Source: VRUE01 sp035557635 (lineage in GTDB: Bacteria; Actinomycetota; Thermoleophilia; Solirubrobacterales; 70-9). From it: a stretch of 64,000 nt of DNA. The stretch is from NCBI GenBank assembly GCA_035557635.1, contig DATMDR010000046.1, forward strand, positions 25,480 to 89,479, read 5' to 3'. This document shows positions 30,296 through 38,490 of this stretch, piece by piece (position 1 is the first letter of the stretch; every line of letters begins with the position of its first letter). Under the pieces are notes generated by a model that saw nothing but the letters and a program-made list of their open reading frames with translations, made no database searches and had not been told where the DNA came from. A program made the position numbers and the translations under genes.

Positions 30296-31626
30296 CTCCA
30301 GTCGAACAGGCGAGCGCTGTAGCCGCCGGTGCTGGCATCGGCGTTGACCAGCACAGCGGTGATCCGGTCGAAGCGCCCCGGCCGCCGCAGGCGCACCGAC
30401 ATCGCGCCGCCGTTCGCCTTGAAGCGCAGCTTCGAGACCACTCGGCCGCGGCGCTCGCTGCCGACTCGCCCGACCAGCGCCAGGCCGGCCTCGGTTCCGA
30501 CCGGCGCCGTGGCACTGATGACCACGGCTTTGCCGCCGGGGGCATGGACGCGCAGCAGCTGCGCGGTCGTGTGGTTCAGCAGCCGCTGGAGGGGCTGGCC
30601 GGTCGTCGGCAGGTTCCCCTGGCGGGAGACGTCGCGGTAGCGCCGCGCCTCGGGGAAGACCGTGCCGGTGCGCCACTCGGCCACGTCGCGTGAGAAGCGG
30701 GCGAAGTCGCGGCCGAAGCTGGGGCCGCGCTCAGCGCGGATCGCCGCGCCGTAGGCGGAGACCGAGAAGCCGCCCGGCTTCGTGTACAGAGCGCGGGCCC
30801 AGGCCTTGCGGACGACCTCGCGGCCATAGCGGTGGGCGAGCCACTGGTTCCAGACCGCCGAGCCGTACTCCTTGATTGAGTTCGCGGTCAGCGGCGTCTC
30901 GTAGCGGCGCACCCAGCGGCGCACGTAGCGCAGGTAGTCGTTGCGGTCGTCGTAGACCTGGTCCTCCATCCAGACCGCGGTCGACTCGGCGAACCAGGCG
31001 TCCTGGTAAGCGTCGTAGCCGAACTGGAGGATGTGGGTGTACTCGTGGGCGAAGGTCACCTCGAGGTTGGTGAGCTGCGTCGTCCCCGGGAACTCGCGCG
31101 GGTCGTAGTCGTTGTCGAGCACGAGGTAGCCGTGCAGCCGGCGAGGCAGGCGGTGCGCCCTGGTCGCCTGGCCCCGGTCGGGGGCGGCGTAGCCGAACAG
31201 CGCCCCGCCGATCTGGGCCAGGTAGACGTCGGTCTTGCCCCTGCCTCCCCCCTTGCGACCGTCCGACTTCGGCTCGCGCCAGCCGAGCTTGCCGTTCTCG
31301 ATCGAGTGGACGTGGTCGGCCACCTCCAGCACGCGCTCGACGAAGTCGGGGACGCCGTCGGCGTCGCGGTTCCCGTCGGCGTCGATCAGTTTCGGCGCGT
31401 CGATCCCCTCCGACACCCAGTGGACGCAGAAGTGGCGCGTGCAGGCGGGCGAGCGGGGCGCCTCGGGGACGGTATAGGCGTTGCGGTTGGGGTCGGGCTG
31501 GTCCGTCGGCCGGGCGAGAGGCGCGCGGAAGACCCACTGATCGCCGGCCAGGACTGGGGCCGGCGCCACCGCGACCAGGGCCAGTGAGGCGAGCGAAGTC
31601 CCGATCAGCCGCCGTTTCGCCCGCAC
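30244..31626 (-). CDS. Secreted zinc metallopeptidase-like protein
   Basis: A 460-residue exported protein. The N-terminal signal peptide (RAKRRLIGTSLASLALVAV) is cleaved near VLAGD. The zinc motif is HEYTH (H194, E195, H198) in TFAHEYTHILQFGYD, with a downstream glutamate in WFAESTAVWMED as third ligand candidate, a gluzincin-like pattern. A calcium-like segment DADGNRDADGVPDF precedes the catalytic domain. A beta-rich C-terminal domain of about 100 residues follows (VVISATAPVGTEAGLAL). The substrate is unknown. The GTG at 31626 is chosen because it begins the basic signal region. Confidence 0.8.
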   Translation of the reverse strand: MRAKRRLIGTSLASLALVAVAPAPVLAGDQWVFRAPLARPTDQPDPNRNAYTVPEAPRSPACTRHFCVHWVSEGIDAPKLIDADGNRDADGVPDFVERVLEVADHVHSIENGKLGWREPKSDGRKGGGRGKTDVYLAQIGGALFGYAAPDRGQATRAHRLPRRLHGYLVLDNDYDPREFPGTTQLTNLEVTFAHEYTHILQFGYDAYQDAWFAESTAVWMEDQVYDDRNDYLRYVRRWVRRYETPLTANSIKEYGSAVWNQWLAHRYGREVVRKAWARALYTKPGGFSVSAYGAAIRAERGPSFGRDFARFSRDVAEWRTGTVFPEARRYRDVSRQGNLPTTGQPLQRLLNHTTAQLLRVHAPGGKAVVISATAPVGTEAGLALVGRVGSERRGRVVSKLRFKANGGAMSVRLRRPGRFDRITAVLVNADASTGGYSARLFDWSYLRDAAPFTVSARLAR

Positions 31627-31716
31627 TCGCCGCAATCTACACAGAGTGCGGGTGCCTCCCGCCCGTCCCGGCGGCGATACTTCAGCCGTGACCGGCCTGC
31701 CGCTCCGGAGCCTGCC

Positions 31717-33339
31717 TTGCGCGTAGCGCTTGCCCAGATCGACCCCACGGTGGGCGACGTCGCGGGCAACGCGGCCAAGGTCGCCGAGTGGATCGAGAGA
31801 GCCGTCGGCGCCGGCGCCGACCTGGTGATCTTTCCCGAGCTCTGCATCCCCGGCTACCCCGCCGAGGACCTCTACCTGAAGCGCCACTTCGTCGAGGCCA
31901 ACCGGCGCGCGGTCGAGGAGCTGGCGGCAGGCGTCGGGCCCGGGCTCACCGCGCTGGTCGGGTTCGCCGAGCCCGCCGCCGAGGGCGGCGACTTCCGCCA
32001 CGCCTACAACTCGCTGGCCGTGCTCTCCGACGGGGCGCTGCAGGCGGTCTACCGAAAGAACCGACTGCCCAACTACGCCGTCTTCGACGAGCAGCGCTAC
32101 TTCATCCCCCGGGATGAGCCGATGACGATCGAGGTCGCCGGCGCGCGGGTCGGCCTGACGATCTGCGAGGACTGCTGGGTCGAGGGGCCGCCGGCCTCGG
32201 TCGAGGCGGCGCAGGGGGCCGAGCTGATCGCGAACCCGTCGGGCTCGCCCTACCACCGCGGCAAGGGCCGCGAGCGCGAGGCGATGTTCGCCGAGCGGGC
32301 TCGCGCCTACGGCACCCACGTCGCCTTCTGCAACCTGGTCGGCGGCCAGGACGAGCTGGTCTTCGACGGCCACAGCTTCGTGCTCGATCCGAACGGCGAG
32401 CCGGTCGCCCGTGCCGCCCAGTTCGAGGAGGAGCTGCTGGTCTGCGAGATCCCCTCCCCCGCTCCCGGCCCGCTGACCGAGCCGCTCGACGACCTGGCCG
32501 AGGTCTACGCGGCGCTCGTCCTCGGCCTGCGCGACTACGTCGCCAAGAACGGCTTCCAGCACGTCGGGGTTGCCCTCTCGGGAGGGATCGACTCCGCCCT
32601 GGTTGCCCTGCTCGCCGTCGATGCGCTTGGCCCCCAGCGAGTCAGCTGCGTGATCATGCCATCCCCGCATTCCAGCTCGGAAACACAGCAGGACGCGCGG
32701 ACTATCGCTGACAATCTCGGCTGCGATGCGATCGAGATCTCGATCGCCGACGCGATGGCCGAGTACGAGAGAGCCCTGACCGGCCAGCCGGCCCAGCCCT
32801 CAGAGCCCGACCTCGCGGCCGAGAACATCCAGGCCCGGATCAGGGGGAACCTGATGATGGCCCTCTCCAACCGGCATGGCTGGCTGGTCCTGACGACGGG
32901 CAACAAGAGCGAGATGTCGGTCGGCTACGCCACTCTCTATGGCGACATGGCGGGCGGCTTCGCGGTAATCAAGGACGTGCCGAAGACGCTCGTCTACGAC
33001 CTGGTCCGCCACCGCAACGAGGCGGAGGGGCGCGAGCTGATCCCCGCTTCGGTGCTGGAGCGCGCGCCCTCCGCCGAGCTGCGCCCGGACCAGCGCGATA
33101 GTGACTCGCTGCCGCCCTACGAGCTGCTCGACCGCGTCCTGGAGGCCTATGTCGAACGCGACCAAGGCCGTGAGGAGATGGTCGCCGCGGGACTGCCGGC
33201 CGACGTCGTCGACGAGGTGGTGAGGCTGGTCGACCGCTCGGAGTACAAGCGGCGCCAGGCGGCGCCGGGGATTCGGATCACGCCGAAGGCCTTCGGCCGC
33301 GACCGGCGGTTGCCGATTACCAACCGCTTCGGCGGCTAG
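31717..33339 (+). CDS. nadE: Glutamine-dependent NAD+ synthetase
   Basis: A 540-residue two-domain enzyme that converts nicotinate adenine dinucleotide to NAD+. The N-terminal nitrilase-like glutaminase has the Glu-Lys-Cys triad in FPELCIPGYP, YRKNRLPNY and ICEDCWVEG. The C-terminal synthetase domain carries the PP-loop ALSGGIDSAL near residue 288, then TTGNKSEMSVGYATLYGDM. The start is TTG at 31717, right at the first beta strand (MRVALAQIDPTVGD). It probably works with the CinA/PncC step in NAD recycling, though not linked to it physically. Confidence 0.96.
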   Translation: MRVALAQIDPTVGDVAGNAAKVAEWIERAVGAGADLVIFPELCIPGYPAEDLYLKRHFVEANRRAVEELAAGVGPGLTALVGFAEPAAEGGDFRHAYNSLAVLSDGALQAVYRKNRLPNYAVFDEQRYFIPRDEPMTIEVAGARVGLTICEDCWVEGPPASVEAAQGAELIANPSGSPYHRGKGREREAMFAERARAYGTHVAFCNLVGGQDELVFDGHSFVLDPNGEPVARAAQFEEELLVCEIPSPAPGPLTEPLDDLAEVYAALVLGLRDYVAKNGFQHVGVALSGGIDSALVALLAVDALGPQRVSCVIMPSPHSSSETQQDARTIADNLGCDAIEISIADAMAEYERALTGQPAQPSEPDLAAENIQARIRGNLMMALSNRHGWLVLTTGNKSEMSVGYATLYGDMAGGFAVIKDVPKTLVYDLVRHRNEAEGRELIPASVLERAPSAELRPDQRDSDSLPPYELLDRVLEAYVERDQGREEMVAAGLPADVVDEVVRLVDRSEYKRRQAAPGIRITPKAFGRDRRLPITNRFGG

Positions 33340-33740
33340 CGCTTCGGCAGCGGCCTAACAGCGATGGTCATCTGGGCCAGGGCGCAGAGTCTGTCCTGGG
33401 CGTCCCGAACCTCGGCGTCCCAGACCCAGGTGGTGCGGCCGCGGTGACGGGCCTTGGCATGGACTTCGGCGTGGCCCTCGGTGATCGGGCGGATGAAGTT
33501 GACGCTGATCGATTGGCCCATCGCGGCCATCCCGTCACCAACCACCGTGAGCGCGGTGGCGCGAGAGCAGACGCTCTCGATCAGCGAGGACATCACCCCG
33601 CCGTGTAGGAGGCCGACCGGCTGGCGCAGCTCGTCTCGCATCGTCACTCGAACCCGGGCGTGCTCGGGATCGTCGTCGAGCCACTCGGTGCCGAGCAGGG
33701 CGTCGAAGTGGGAGGTCAGTCCGCGCGGGTCGTCGACCAT
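33336..33740 (-). CDS. Hotdog-fold thioesterase, PaaI-like
   Basis: A 134-residue single hotdog domain with VGLLHGGVMSSLIESV, the PaaI/YdiI signature around the catalytic acidic residue, and ISVNFIRPITEGHAEVHA. It is expected to hydrolyse acyl- or aryl-CoA thioesters. I chose ATG 33740 because TAGGGT lies 7 nt before it on the minus strand; an ATG at 33764 would add eight residues not typical of the family. Its stop overlaps the nadE stop by 4 nt. Confidence 0.85.
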   Translation of the reverse strand: MVDDPRGLTSHFDALLGTEWLDDDPEHARVRVTMRDELRQPVGLLHGGVMSSLIESVCSRATALTVVGDGMAAMGQSISVNFIRPITEGHAEVHAKARHRGRTTWVWDAEVRDAQDRLCALAQMTIAVRPLPKR

Positions 33741-33747
33741 CGCGAGG

Positions 33748-33753
33748 ACCCTA
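33748..33753 (-). promoter_or_regulatory. Putative -10 element of the PaaI-like gene
   Basis: TAGGGT (within TATAGGGT) on the minus strand, 7 nt before the ATG at 33740. It decides the start of that gene. Confidence 0.4.
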
Positions 33754-33788
33754 TAGATAGGCATAACTTCAGACGCGCCTTACTGTCG

Positions 33789-33794
33789 TAGGCT
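33789..33794 (+). promoter_or_regulatory. Putative -10 element of the HTH-membrane protein gene
   Basis: TAGGCT lies 9 nt before the GTG at 33804. Confidence 0.4.
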
Positions 33795-33803
33795 TCCCGG
33801 ACG

Positions 33804-34787
33804 GTGGGGATGAGCGACGACCAGAAGGCCCTTCTGCGCCTGCTTGCGCAGCGCGAAGAGGGCTATGAGGACATCGCGGCGCTGATGGGGCTCAGCGTCG
33901 ATGAGGTGCGCCGTCGGGTGCGCGAGGCCGTGGCGGAGCTGAACGAAACTGCTCCGGCCGCGAAGGACGAGACTGCTCCGGCCGCGGGTCCTGTCGCCGC
34001 AGCGGATCGGGGCGCTCCGGCCGCGGGTCCTGACGCGGCTGTGGAGGAGCCTGCGGGCGGGGGCTCCGCCTCCGTTCTCGGCCCCTCCACATCCACGCCA
34101 CCCGCGGAGAGAGCACCAGCTCCAGCCCAGCGAACATCGTCAGCAGCACCGGCTTCCCCGAGACCGACGCCATCCAGGGCCAAGCCGCAGCTGTCAATGC
34201 CAAAAGACCGGCGGCGGTTGGTTGAGCTGATCGGGGGGGCGGTGGTCGTGATCTTGGTGCTGCTCTTTGCCACCGGGGCTATTGACATCAGTGGTGGGGA
34301 TGACTCGGATTCGGGGTCGGACGCGACGAGCGCCGCGACCGATGTCGCGAAAGGCTCGACCAAACTGACCCAGGCGATCCTGCAGCCGGTCGACGGCGGC
34401 GACGCCAAAGGCCTCGCCGTGTTCGCCCGTTCGAAAGGCTCGGTCCTGCTGCTGCTCCAGGCCGAGAGCCTGGAGCCCGCTGGCAAAGGCCAGGCTTACG
34501 CGGTCTCGCTCTCCCGCTCGCCGACCGAGCGGATCCCGATCGCTATCACCAGGGTCCCGCAGTCCGGAACGATCGAAGCGCAGTACCCGATCCCCTCCGA
34601 AGCGCTCGGCCTACTGGCAAACGGCTTCGACCAGATGGAAGTCTCACTGGTCTCCAACGCGGAGCTGAAAGCGGCGCTGGCCAAAGCCGGCAAAGAGCAG
34701 AAAGCGCCCACCTACGCCGGTGAGGACGTCCTGCGCGGCGAAGTCACCGGACCGATCGTCAACGCCGCCGCGAAAGAGCAGGAATAG
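33804..34787 (+). CDS. Membrane protein with N-terminal sigma-70 region 4-like HTH and RskA-like outer domain
   Basis: A 327-residue protein. Residues 3-48 (EEGYEDIAALMGLSVDEVRR) form a helix-turn-helix like sigma-70 region 4. Residues 50-130 are a low-complexity Ala/Pro/Glu linker with APAAGPVAA-type repeats. One transmembrane helix (about 140-160, LIGGAVVVILVLLFATGAI) is followed by an acidic stretch and a C-terminal beta-rich domain (GQAYAVSLSRSPTERIPI) resembling the outer part of anti-sigma-K factors. It looks like a one-protein membrane signalling device that links an outside sensor to DNA or RNA polymerase. GTG 33804 fits the -10 hexamer; ATG 33810 is the alternative. Confidence 0.75.
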   Translation: MGMSDDQKALLRLLAQREEGYEDIAALMGLSVDEVRRRVREAVAELNETAPAAKDETAPAAGPVAAADRGAPAAGPDAAVEEPAGGGSASVLGPSTSTPPAERAPAPAQRTSSAAPASPRPTPSRAKPQLSMPKDRRRLVELIGGAVVVILVLLFATGAIDISGGDDSDSGSDATSAATDVAKGSTKLTQAILQPVDGGDAKGLAVFARSKGSVLLLLQAESLEPAGKGQAYAVSLSRSPTERIPIAITRVPQSGTIEAQYPIPSEALGLLANGFDQMEVSLVSNAELKAALAKAGKEQKAPTYAGEDVLRGEVTGPIVNAAAKEQE

Positions 34788-34811
34788 CACTCGGCTGATC
34801 TGGCAGCCAGG

Positions 34812-36437
34812 TCAGCCGAGCAGCTTGCCGGGGTTCATGATCCCGGCCGGATCGAGCTCGTCCTTGACCGCGCGCAGGACGTCGAGCCCGGTCCTCCCCA
34901 CCTCCGCCTCCATGTAGGGGGCGTGGTCGCGGCCGACGGCGTGGTGATGGGTGATCGTGCCGCCGCCGGCGACGATCGCCTCCGATGCGGCTTGCTTGAC
35001 GGCGCGCCACTGCTCGACCTCCGCCCCCTTGCGCGAGCGCGCGATGAAGGTGAAGTAGAGCGAGGCCCCGTCGGCGTAGGCGTGGGAGAGGTGGCAGAAG
35101 ACCAGGCCGGGCGTCCCCTGGGCCGCCAGCGCGTCGGAGATCGCGCCGCCCACCGAGCGCCGCAGGTCGTTCAACTTCGACCAGGTGTGCGAGGTCTCGA
35201 GGGTCTCGACCATCGCGCCCATGTCCATCAATGTGTCGCGCAGGTAGGGGCCCTGGAAGCGGCCGTGCTCCCAGGACTGCCCCGCCGACCGGCCGAGGTA
35301 AGCGGCGCCGCCGGCGCGCAGGGCGCGCGAGGCGAGGGCGCGGCGGCGGGCCACCGACTCCTCATCTCCCTCGATCCCGATCACGATCAGGCCGCCACCG
35401 CGCTTGCCGCGCAGCCCCAGGTAGCCGCCAAAGAGCTTGCCGGTGACGCCCCGTGGACCGGAGAGGGCGAGCGAGACGCTGGTCTCCTCCTCATCGGAGA
35501 CGCGGATCACATCCGGCAGCCCCGGGCCCTGCGCCATCGTCCTCACGATCTCGGCCCCCGCCTCGAAGCTGTCGGCGATCCAGGCCTCGTAGCGCCGTAC
35601 CGCCGGCAGCGGGCGCACTCTGACCGTGACGTCGGGGATTACCCCGAGGACGCCCTCGGAGCCGACGACCAGCTCACGCAGGGCCGGCCCAGCGGCTGTG
35701 TGCGGGGTGTCCAGCGTGCGCAGGTCGCCGGCCGGCGCGACGAGGCGCACCGAGTTGACCACGGCGTCGAAGCGGCCGTAGCCGCTCGAGGCTTGGCCCG
35801 CGGAGCGAGTCGCGGCGAAGCCGCCGATCGTCGCGTACTCGTAGGACTGGGGGAAGTGCCCGAGCGTCACTCCCTGGGCCGCCAACGCCGCTTCCGCCTC
35901 AGGGCCGCGCAGCCCGGCGCCGAGGCAGGCGGTCAGCGAGCGGCGGTCTACCTCGACCGCCCGCAGGTCGGCCAGGTCGAGGCTGACCAGCCGCTCGTGC
36001 GAGCCTCGCAGCGGCTCGACCCCGCCGACCACGCTGGTGCCACCGCCGTAGGGGACCACTGCGACTCCCTCCGCCGCGCAAACCTGGAGGACGCGTCTCA
36101 CCGCATCGGCGTCGGCCGGTAGCAGCACGGCGTCGGGCGCCGCCTCGAGCCCACCGCCGCGCAGGCGGGTGAGGTCCACGTAGCCGCACCCCGTCGCGTG
36201 GCGGACCCGGTCCTCGGCCGAGCTGAAGACGCGATCCTCGCCCACCGCCTCCGTCAGGGCCGCCGGCAGCGACGCCGGCTCGGGCAGCTCGAAGCTCTCC
36301 AGCTCCGCTGCTAGCGGCGAGGGCGTCAGCTCGCCGATCCGCTCGCGCAGGGTCGCCAGCGCCTCACTGTCGAGCTCGGGCGCGACCGCCGGGTCGCCCC
36401 AGCCCCACCACTTCGAATCCCGCCTCGGGTCGCTCAC
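34812..36437 (-). CDS. FAD-binding oxidase, alkyldihydroxyacetonephosphate synthase-like
   Basis: A 541-residue VAO/PCMH-family flavoprotein. The FAD-binding PP-loop is VVPYGGGTSVVGGVEP near residue 150, with GFAATRSAGQASSGYGRFD and GSEGVLGVI further on. The C-terminal catalytic part has the histidine cluster THHHAVGRDH near residue 500 and ends DPAGIMNPGKLLG. The pattern is that of alkyl-DHAP synthases, which exchange an acyl for an alkyl chain in ether-lipid synthesis; a D-lactate or glycolate-type dehydrogenase is the alternative. The GTG start overlaps the stop of the SRPBCC gene (GTGA), so they are coupled. Confidence 0.85.
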   Translation of the reverse strand: MSDPRRDSKWWGWGDPAVAPELDSEALATLRERIGELTPSPLAAELESFELPEPASLPAALTEAVGEDRVFSSAEDRVRHATGCGYVDLTRLRGGGLEAAPDAVLLPADADAVRRVLQVCAAEGVAVVPYGGGTSVVGGVEPLRGSHERLVSLDLADLRAVEVDRRSLTACLGAGLRGPEAEAALAAQGVTLGHFPQSYEYATIGGFAATRSAGQASSGYGRFDAVVNSVRLVAPAGDLRTLDTPHTAAGPALRELVVGSEGVLGVIPDVTVRVRPLPAVRRYEAWIADSFEAGAEIVRTMAQGPGLPDVIRVSDEEETSVSLALSGPRGVTGKLFGGYLGLRGKRGGGLIVIGIEGDEESVARRRALASRALRAGGAAYLGRSAGQSWEHGRFQGPYLRDTLMDMGAMVETLETSHTWSKLNDLRRSVGGAISDALAAQGTPGLVFCHLSHAYADGASLYFTFIARSRKGAEVEQWRAVKQAASEAIVAGGGTITHHHAVGRDHAPYMEAEVGRTGLDVLRAVKDELDPAGIMNPGKLLG

Positions 36438-36880
36438 GTCAGTGCCCGCTCAATCCCGTCCAGGGCCTCCTCCAGCGTTTTTGCCTGGCCGCGCCGCATC
36501 ATCGGCGAGCCAAGCCGCGAGAGCCCTCGCAGGGACTGGCTGGAGCGGAGCTCGACCGCGGTGCCGTCGCCATCAGGGCGCAGTCCGATCTCGACGCTGG
36601 AGCCGCGCAGATGGCGGGCGAACGGCGTCCCCTCGACCTGCTGTTCCCAGCCGTAGCGCTCGCTCTCCACCGCCTCGCGACAGCGGAAATCGGCGCGCAC
36701 GCCGCGCCCCTCAGCCGTTCCCAGCACGTTGGTCCACTGCGAACCCTCGCCCCTCCCCTCGACGCTCTCGACTCGCACCGTCCGCGGCCACCAGCGCGGC
36801 AGGTTGTAGGGGTCGGAGACCAGCGCCCAGACCTCCTCCGACGGGGCGTCGATCACCCGGCTGCGAGTCGCACGCGGCAC
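36434..36880 (-). CDS. SRPBCC-superfamily protein (polyketide cyclase/dehydrase-like)
   Basis: A 148-residue helix-grip protein beginning RSRVIDAPSEEVWALVSDPYN and containing LPRWWPRTVRVESVEG, the usual first strand and helix of the START/Bet v1-like fold that binds hydrophobic ligands. It lies 7 nt behind the merR-type gene and overlaps the FAD oxidase gene by 4 nt, so it is in the same transcription unit. Coupling to an ether-lipid-like oxidase fits a lipid-binding role, but this is inference. The start is GTG. Confidence 0.8.
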   Translation of the reverse strand: MPRATRSRVIDAPSEEVWALVSDPYNLPRWWPRTVRVESVEGRGEGSQWTNVLGTAEGRGVRADFRCREAVESERYGWEQQVEGTPFARHLRGSSVEIGLRPDGDGTAVELRSSQSLRGLSRLGSPMMRRGQAKTLEEALDGIERALT

Positions 36881-36887
36881 GAGCGCC

Positions 36888-37628
36888 CTAGTCGCCGGCG
36901 AGCTGGCGCAGGTCCCTGACCAGGAGCAGATGCTTCAGGTGGCTGACCGTGGCGGCCAGGCTCTCGAGGCTCTCCAGCGCCTCTTTGCGCCGGTCCGGGT
37001 TGCGTGAGCGCAGCGCCGGCCCGAGCATCGCTTCCAGCAGGTTGGCCTCGCGGTCGGCCGAGGAGCGGAAGATGCGCAGGTTGCGGGCGCCGACCCCGAA
37101 GCGGGAGAGCTCGTTGGCGGCGCGGACGATTTCCCGGTCCGTCTCGTCGTAGACGGTCTTGCCCTCGCGCTTCTCCGGCTGCACGATGCCGAAATTCTCG
37201 AGCTCGGCGACCAGCTCCTCGCGGGCACCGGTCTCTTCGATCACCTCGTCGAGGGTCAGGTAGGCGCGCGAGGTGTTGACGAGGATCGCTCGCCGCACCG
37301 CGCCGCCGGAGGGGCGCCGATCGGAGCCGCCGCTGGGGACGATGTCGCCACCAGACGCCAGCTCCTGGCGGATCACCCGCAGGGGCAGGAACTCGTCGCG
37401 CTGAAGGCGGAGGATCGTGCGCAGCCGTTCGACGTCCGACTGGCTGTAGAGCCGGTAGCCGCCGGCGGTGCGGCGCGGGGTGAGCAGCTTCTGGTCCTCG
37501 AGGTAGCGGATCTTCGAGATCGAGACGTCGTCGAACTCGCTCTGCAGGATCTTGCAGACGGCGCCGATCGTCAGCGCCTTGCGCGGGCGCGAGTCGCGCT
37601 GGCGGGCCTGCTGCTCGGAGACTGCCAT
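36888..37628 (-). CDS. MerR-family transcriptional regulator (FtsR/Rv1828-like)
   Basis: A 246-residue regulator. The N-terminal winged helix (LTIGAVCKILQSEF...SISKIRYLEDQKLLTPRR then GGYRLYSQSDVERL) is followed by a second domain and a long coiled C-terminus. The sequence type and the gene order FHA protein then MerR match the Rv1827 (GarA)-Rv1828 pair of mycobacteria, where the regulator (FtsR) acts on division genes. There are no cysteines of the metal-sensing type. It starts 10 nt after the FHA gene on the same strand. Confidence 0.88.
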   Translation of the reverse strand: MAVSEQQARQRDSRPRKALTIGAVCKILQSEFDDVSISKIRYLEDQKLLTPRRTAGGYRLYSQSDVERLRTILRLQRDEFLPLRVIRQELASGGDIVPSGGSDRRPSGGAVRRAILVNTSRAYLTLDEVIEETGAREELVAELENFGIVQPEKREGKTVYDETDREIVRAANELSRFGVGARNLRIFRSSADREANLLEAMLGPALRSRNPDRRKEALESLESLAATVSHLKHLLLVRDLRQLAGD

Positions 37629-37638
37629 CGCCGCGCCC

Positions 37639-38115
37639 CTATTTCTCCAGGTAGCTGAGCTTGTACTTGCCGACCTGGATCTCGTCGCCGTCGGCGAGCA
37701 GGTGGGACTCGATCCGGCGGCGGTTGACGTAGGTGCCGTTGAGCGAGCCGAGGTCGTCGATGTAGAGGCCGTCGCGGCGACGCACCAGCAACGCGTGGTT
37801 GCGGGAGACGGTGACGTCGTCGAGGAAGACGCCGGCGTCAGGGCTGCGACCGATGCTGACCCGCTCCTCGGTGATGGTGAAGCTCTCCCCCGCGCGGCCG
37901 CCGCCGGAGCGGATCACGAGGGCGGCGCCGCTGCGGGCCACCGCCTCATCGATGTCGATCGGCTGCATCTCGCCGGTGTCGTCGACGGTGTAGGTCATCG
38001 TCGTCGGCTCGTCGCCCTCGCCCTCGGCGGGACCACCCAGGTAGGCGCCGCACTTCTGGCAGTAGTTGGCGCCCTCGGGGTTGACGAAGCCGCATTCGGG
38101 ACAGTGGACGGCCAT
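37639..38115 (-). CDS. FHA-domain protein with N-terminal zinc ribbon (GarA/OdhI-like)
   Basis: A 158-residue protein. Residues 5-22 form a zinc ribbon (CPEC...CQKC). A linker with threonines (EPTTMTYTVDDTGE) takes the place of the phosphorylated ETT motif of GarA. The C-terminal FHA domain has SIGRSPDAGVFLDDVTVSRNHALL and DLGSLNGTYVN, the phosphothreonine-binding loops. GarA/OdhI proteins switch 2-oxoglutarate metabolism when phosphorylated by Ser/Thr kinases. The zinc ribbon makes this a variant of that family. It is co-transcribed with the upstream rsiG-like gene and the downstream merR gene. Confidence 0.88.
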   Translation of the reverse strand: MAVHCPECGFVNPEGANYCQKCGAYLGGPAEGEGDEPTTMTYTVDDTGEMQPIDIDEAVARSGAALVIRSGGGRAGESFTITEERVSIGRSPDAGVFLDDVTVSRNHALLVRRRDGLYIDDLGSLNGTYVNRRRIESHLLADGDEIQVGKYKLSYLEK

Positions 38116-38130
38116 CGCTCGATCCTTCCG

Positions 38131-38400
38131 TCAGGCGGCGGGCTTGTCCTCGGGGGCGCCGGCCGCTTTGCCGGCGAGGATCTCGGTCAGGCGGCTGACG
38201 TCGTCGCCGGAGATCAGCGATTCGCCGTGCTCGCGCTTCTGGCGCAGGCGGTTGACCAGCTCGGCGCGCAGGATGTCGATCTTGCCGTGCAGGACACGCC
38301 GCTTGTAGGAGATCTCGTTCTCCTCCTCGGTGAGCTTGTCGATCAGGTCCTTCAGTTCCTCGTCGCTGAGGGAACCGAGATCGGGAAAGGTGTCCTCCAT
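38131..38400 (-). CDS. RsiG-like anti-sigma factor candidate (c-di-GMP-binding motif)
   Basis: An 89-residue, almost wholly helical protein. Residues 27-42 give E-x3-S-x2-R-x3-H-x3-D (E27, S31, R34, H38, D42). This is the c-di-GMP signature E-x3-S-x2-R-x3-Q-x3-D of Streptomyces RsiG with one change, Gln to His. RsiG binds c-di-GMP and holds the sporulation/motility sigma factor WhiG. The short, single-motif form resembles the homodimeric type described from deep-branching actinobacteria. The ATG has AAGGAG just upstream. It heads the FHA-merR unit. Function is inferred from the motif only; the sigma partner is not in the window. Confidence 0.65.
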   Translation of the reverse strand: MEDTFPDLGSLSDEELKDLIDKLTEEENEISYKRRVLHGKIDILRAELVNRLRQKREHGESLISGDDVSRLTEILAGKAAGAPEDKPAA

Positions 38401-38463
38401 GACGCTCCTTGCTCGGGGTGTCCACCGGTCGGTGGGTCGCCGCCGATTATAGGTCGCTGAGCC

Positions 38464-38490
38464 AAACCTTCAACCGAAGGTTGAAGGTTT
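38464..38490. terminator. Perfect hairpin at the pgsA-type gene stop
   Basis: AAACCTTCAACC (38464-38475) and GGTTGAAGGTTT (38479-38490) pair perfectly over 12 bp around a 3-nt loop. The gene's TGA (38470-38472 on the minus strand) lies inside the stem. There is no T run after it in either direction, so it is a stabilising or weak terminating hairpin rather than a standard intrinsic terminator. Confidence 0.55.

Noticed and set aside
36410..36425. TTCGAATCCC resembling a tRNA T-loop
   Set aside because: It lies inside the start of the FAD oxidase gene, and there is no acceptor or anticodon stem around it. No tRNA was found anywhere in the window.
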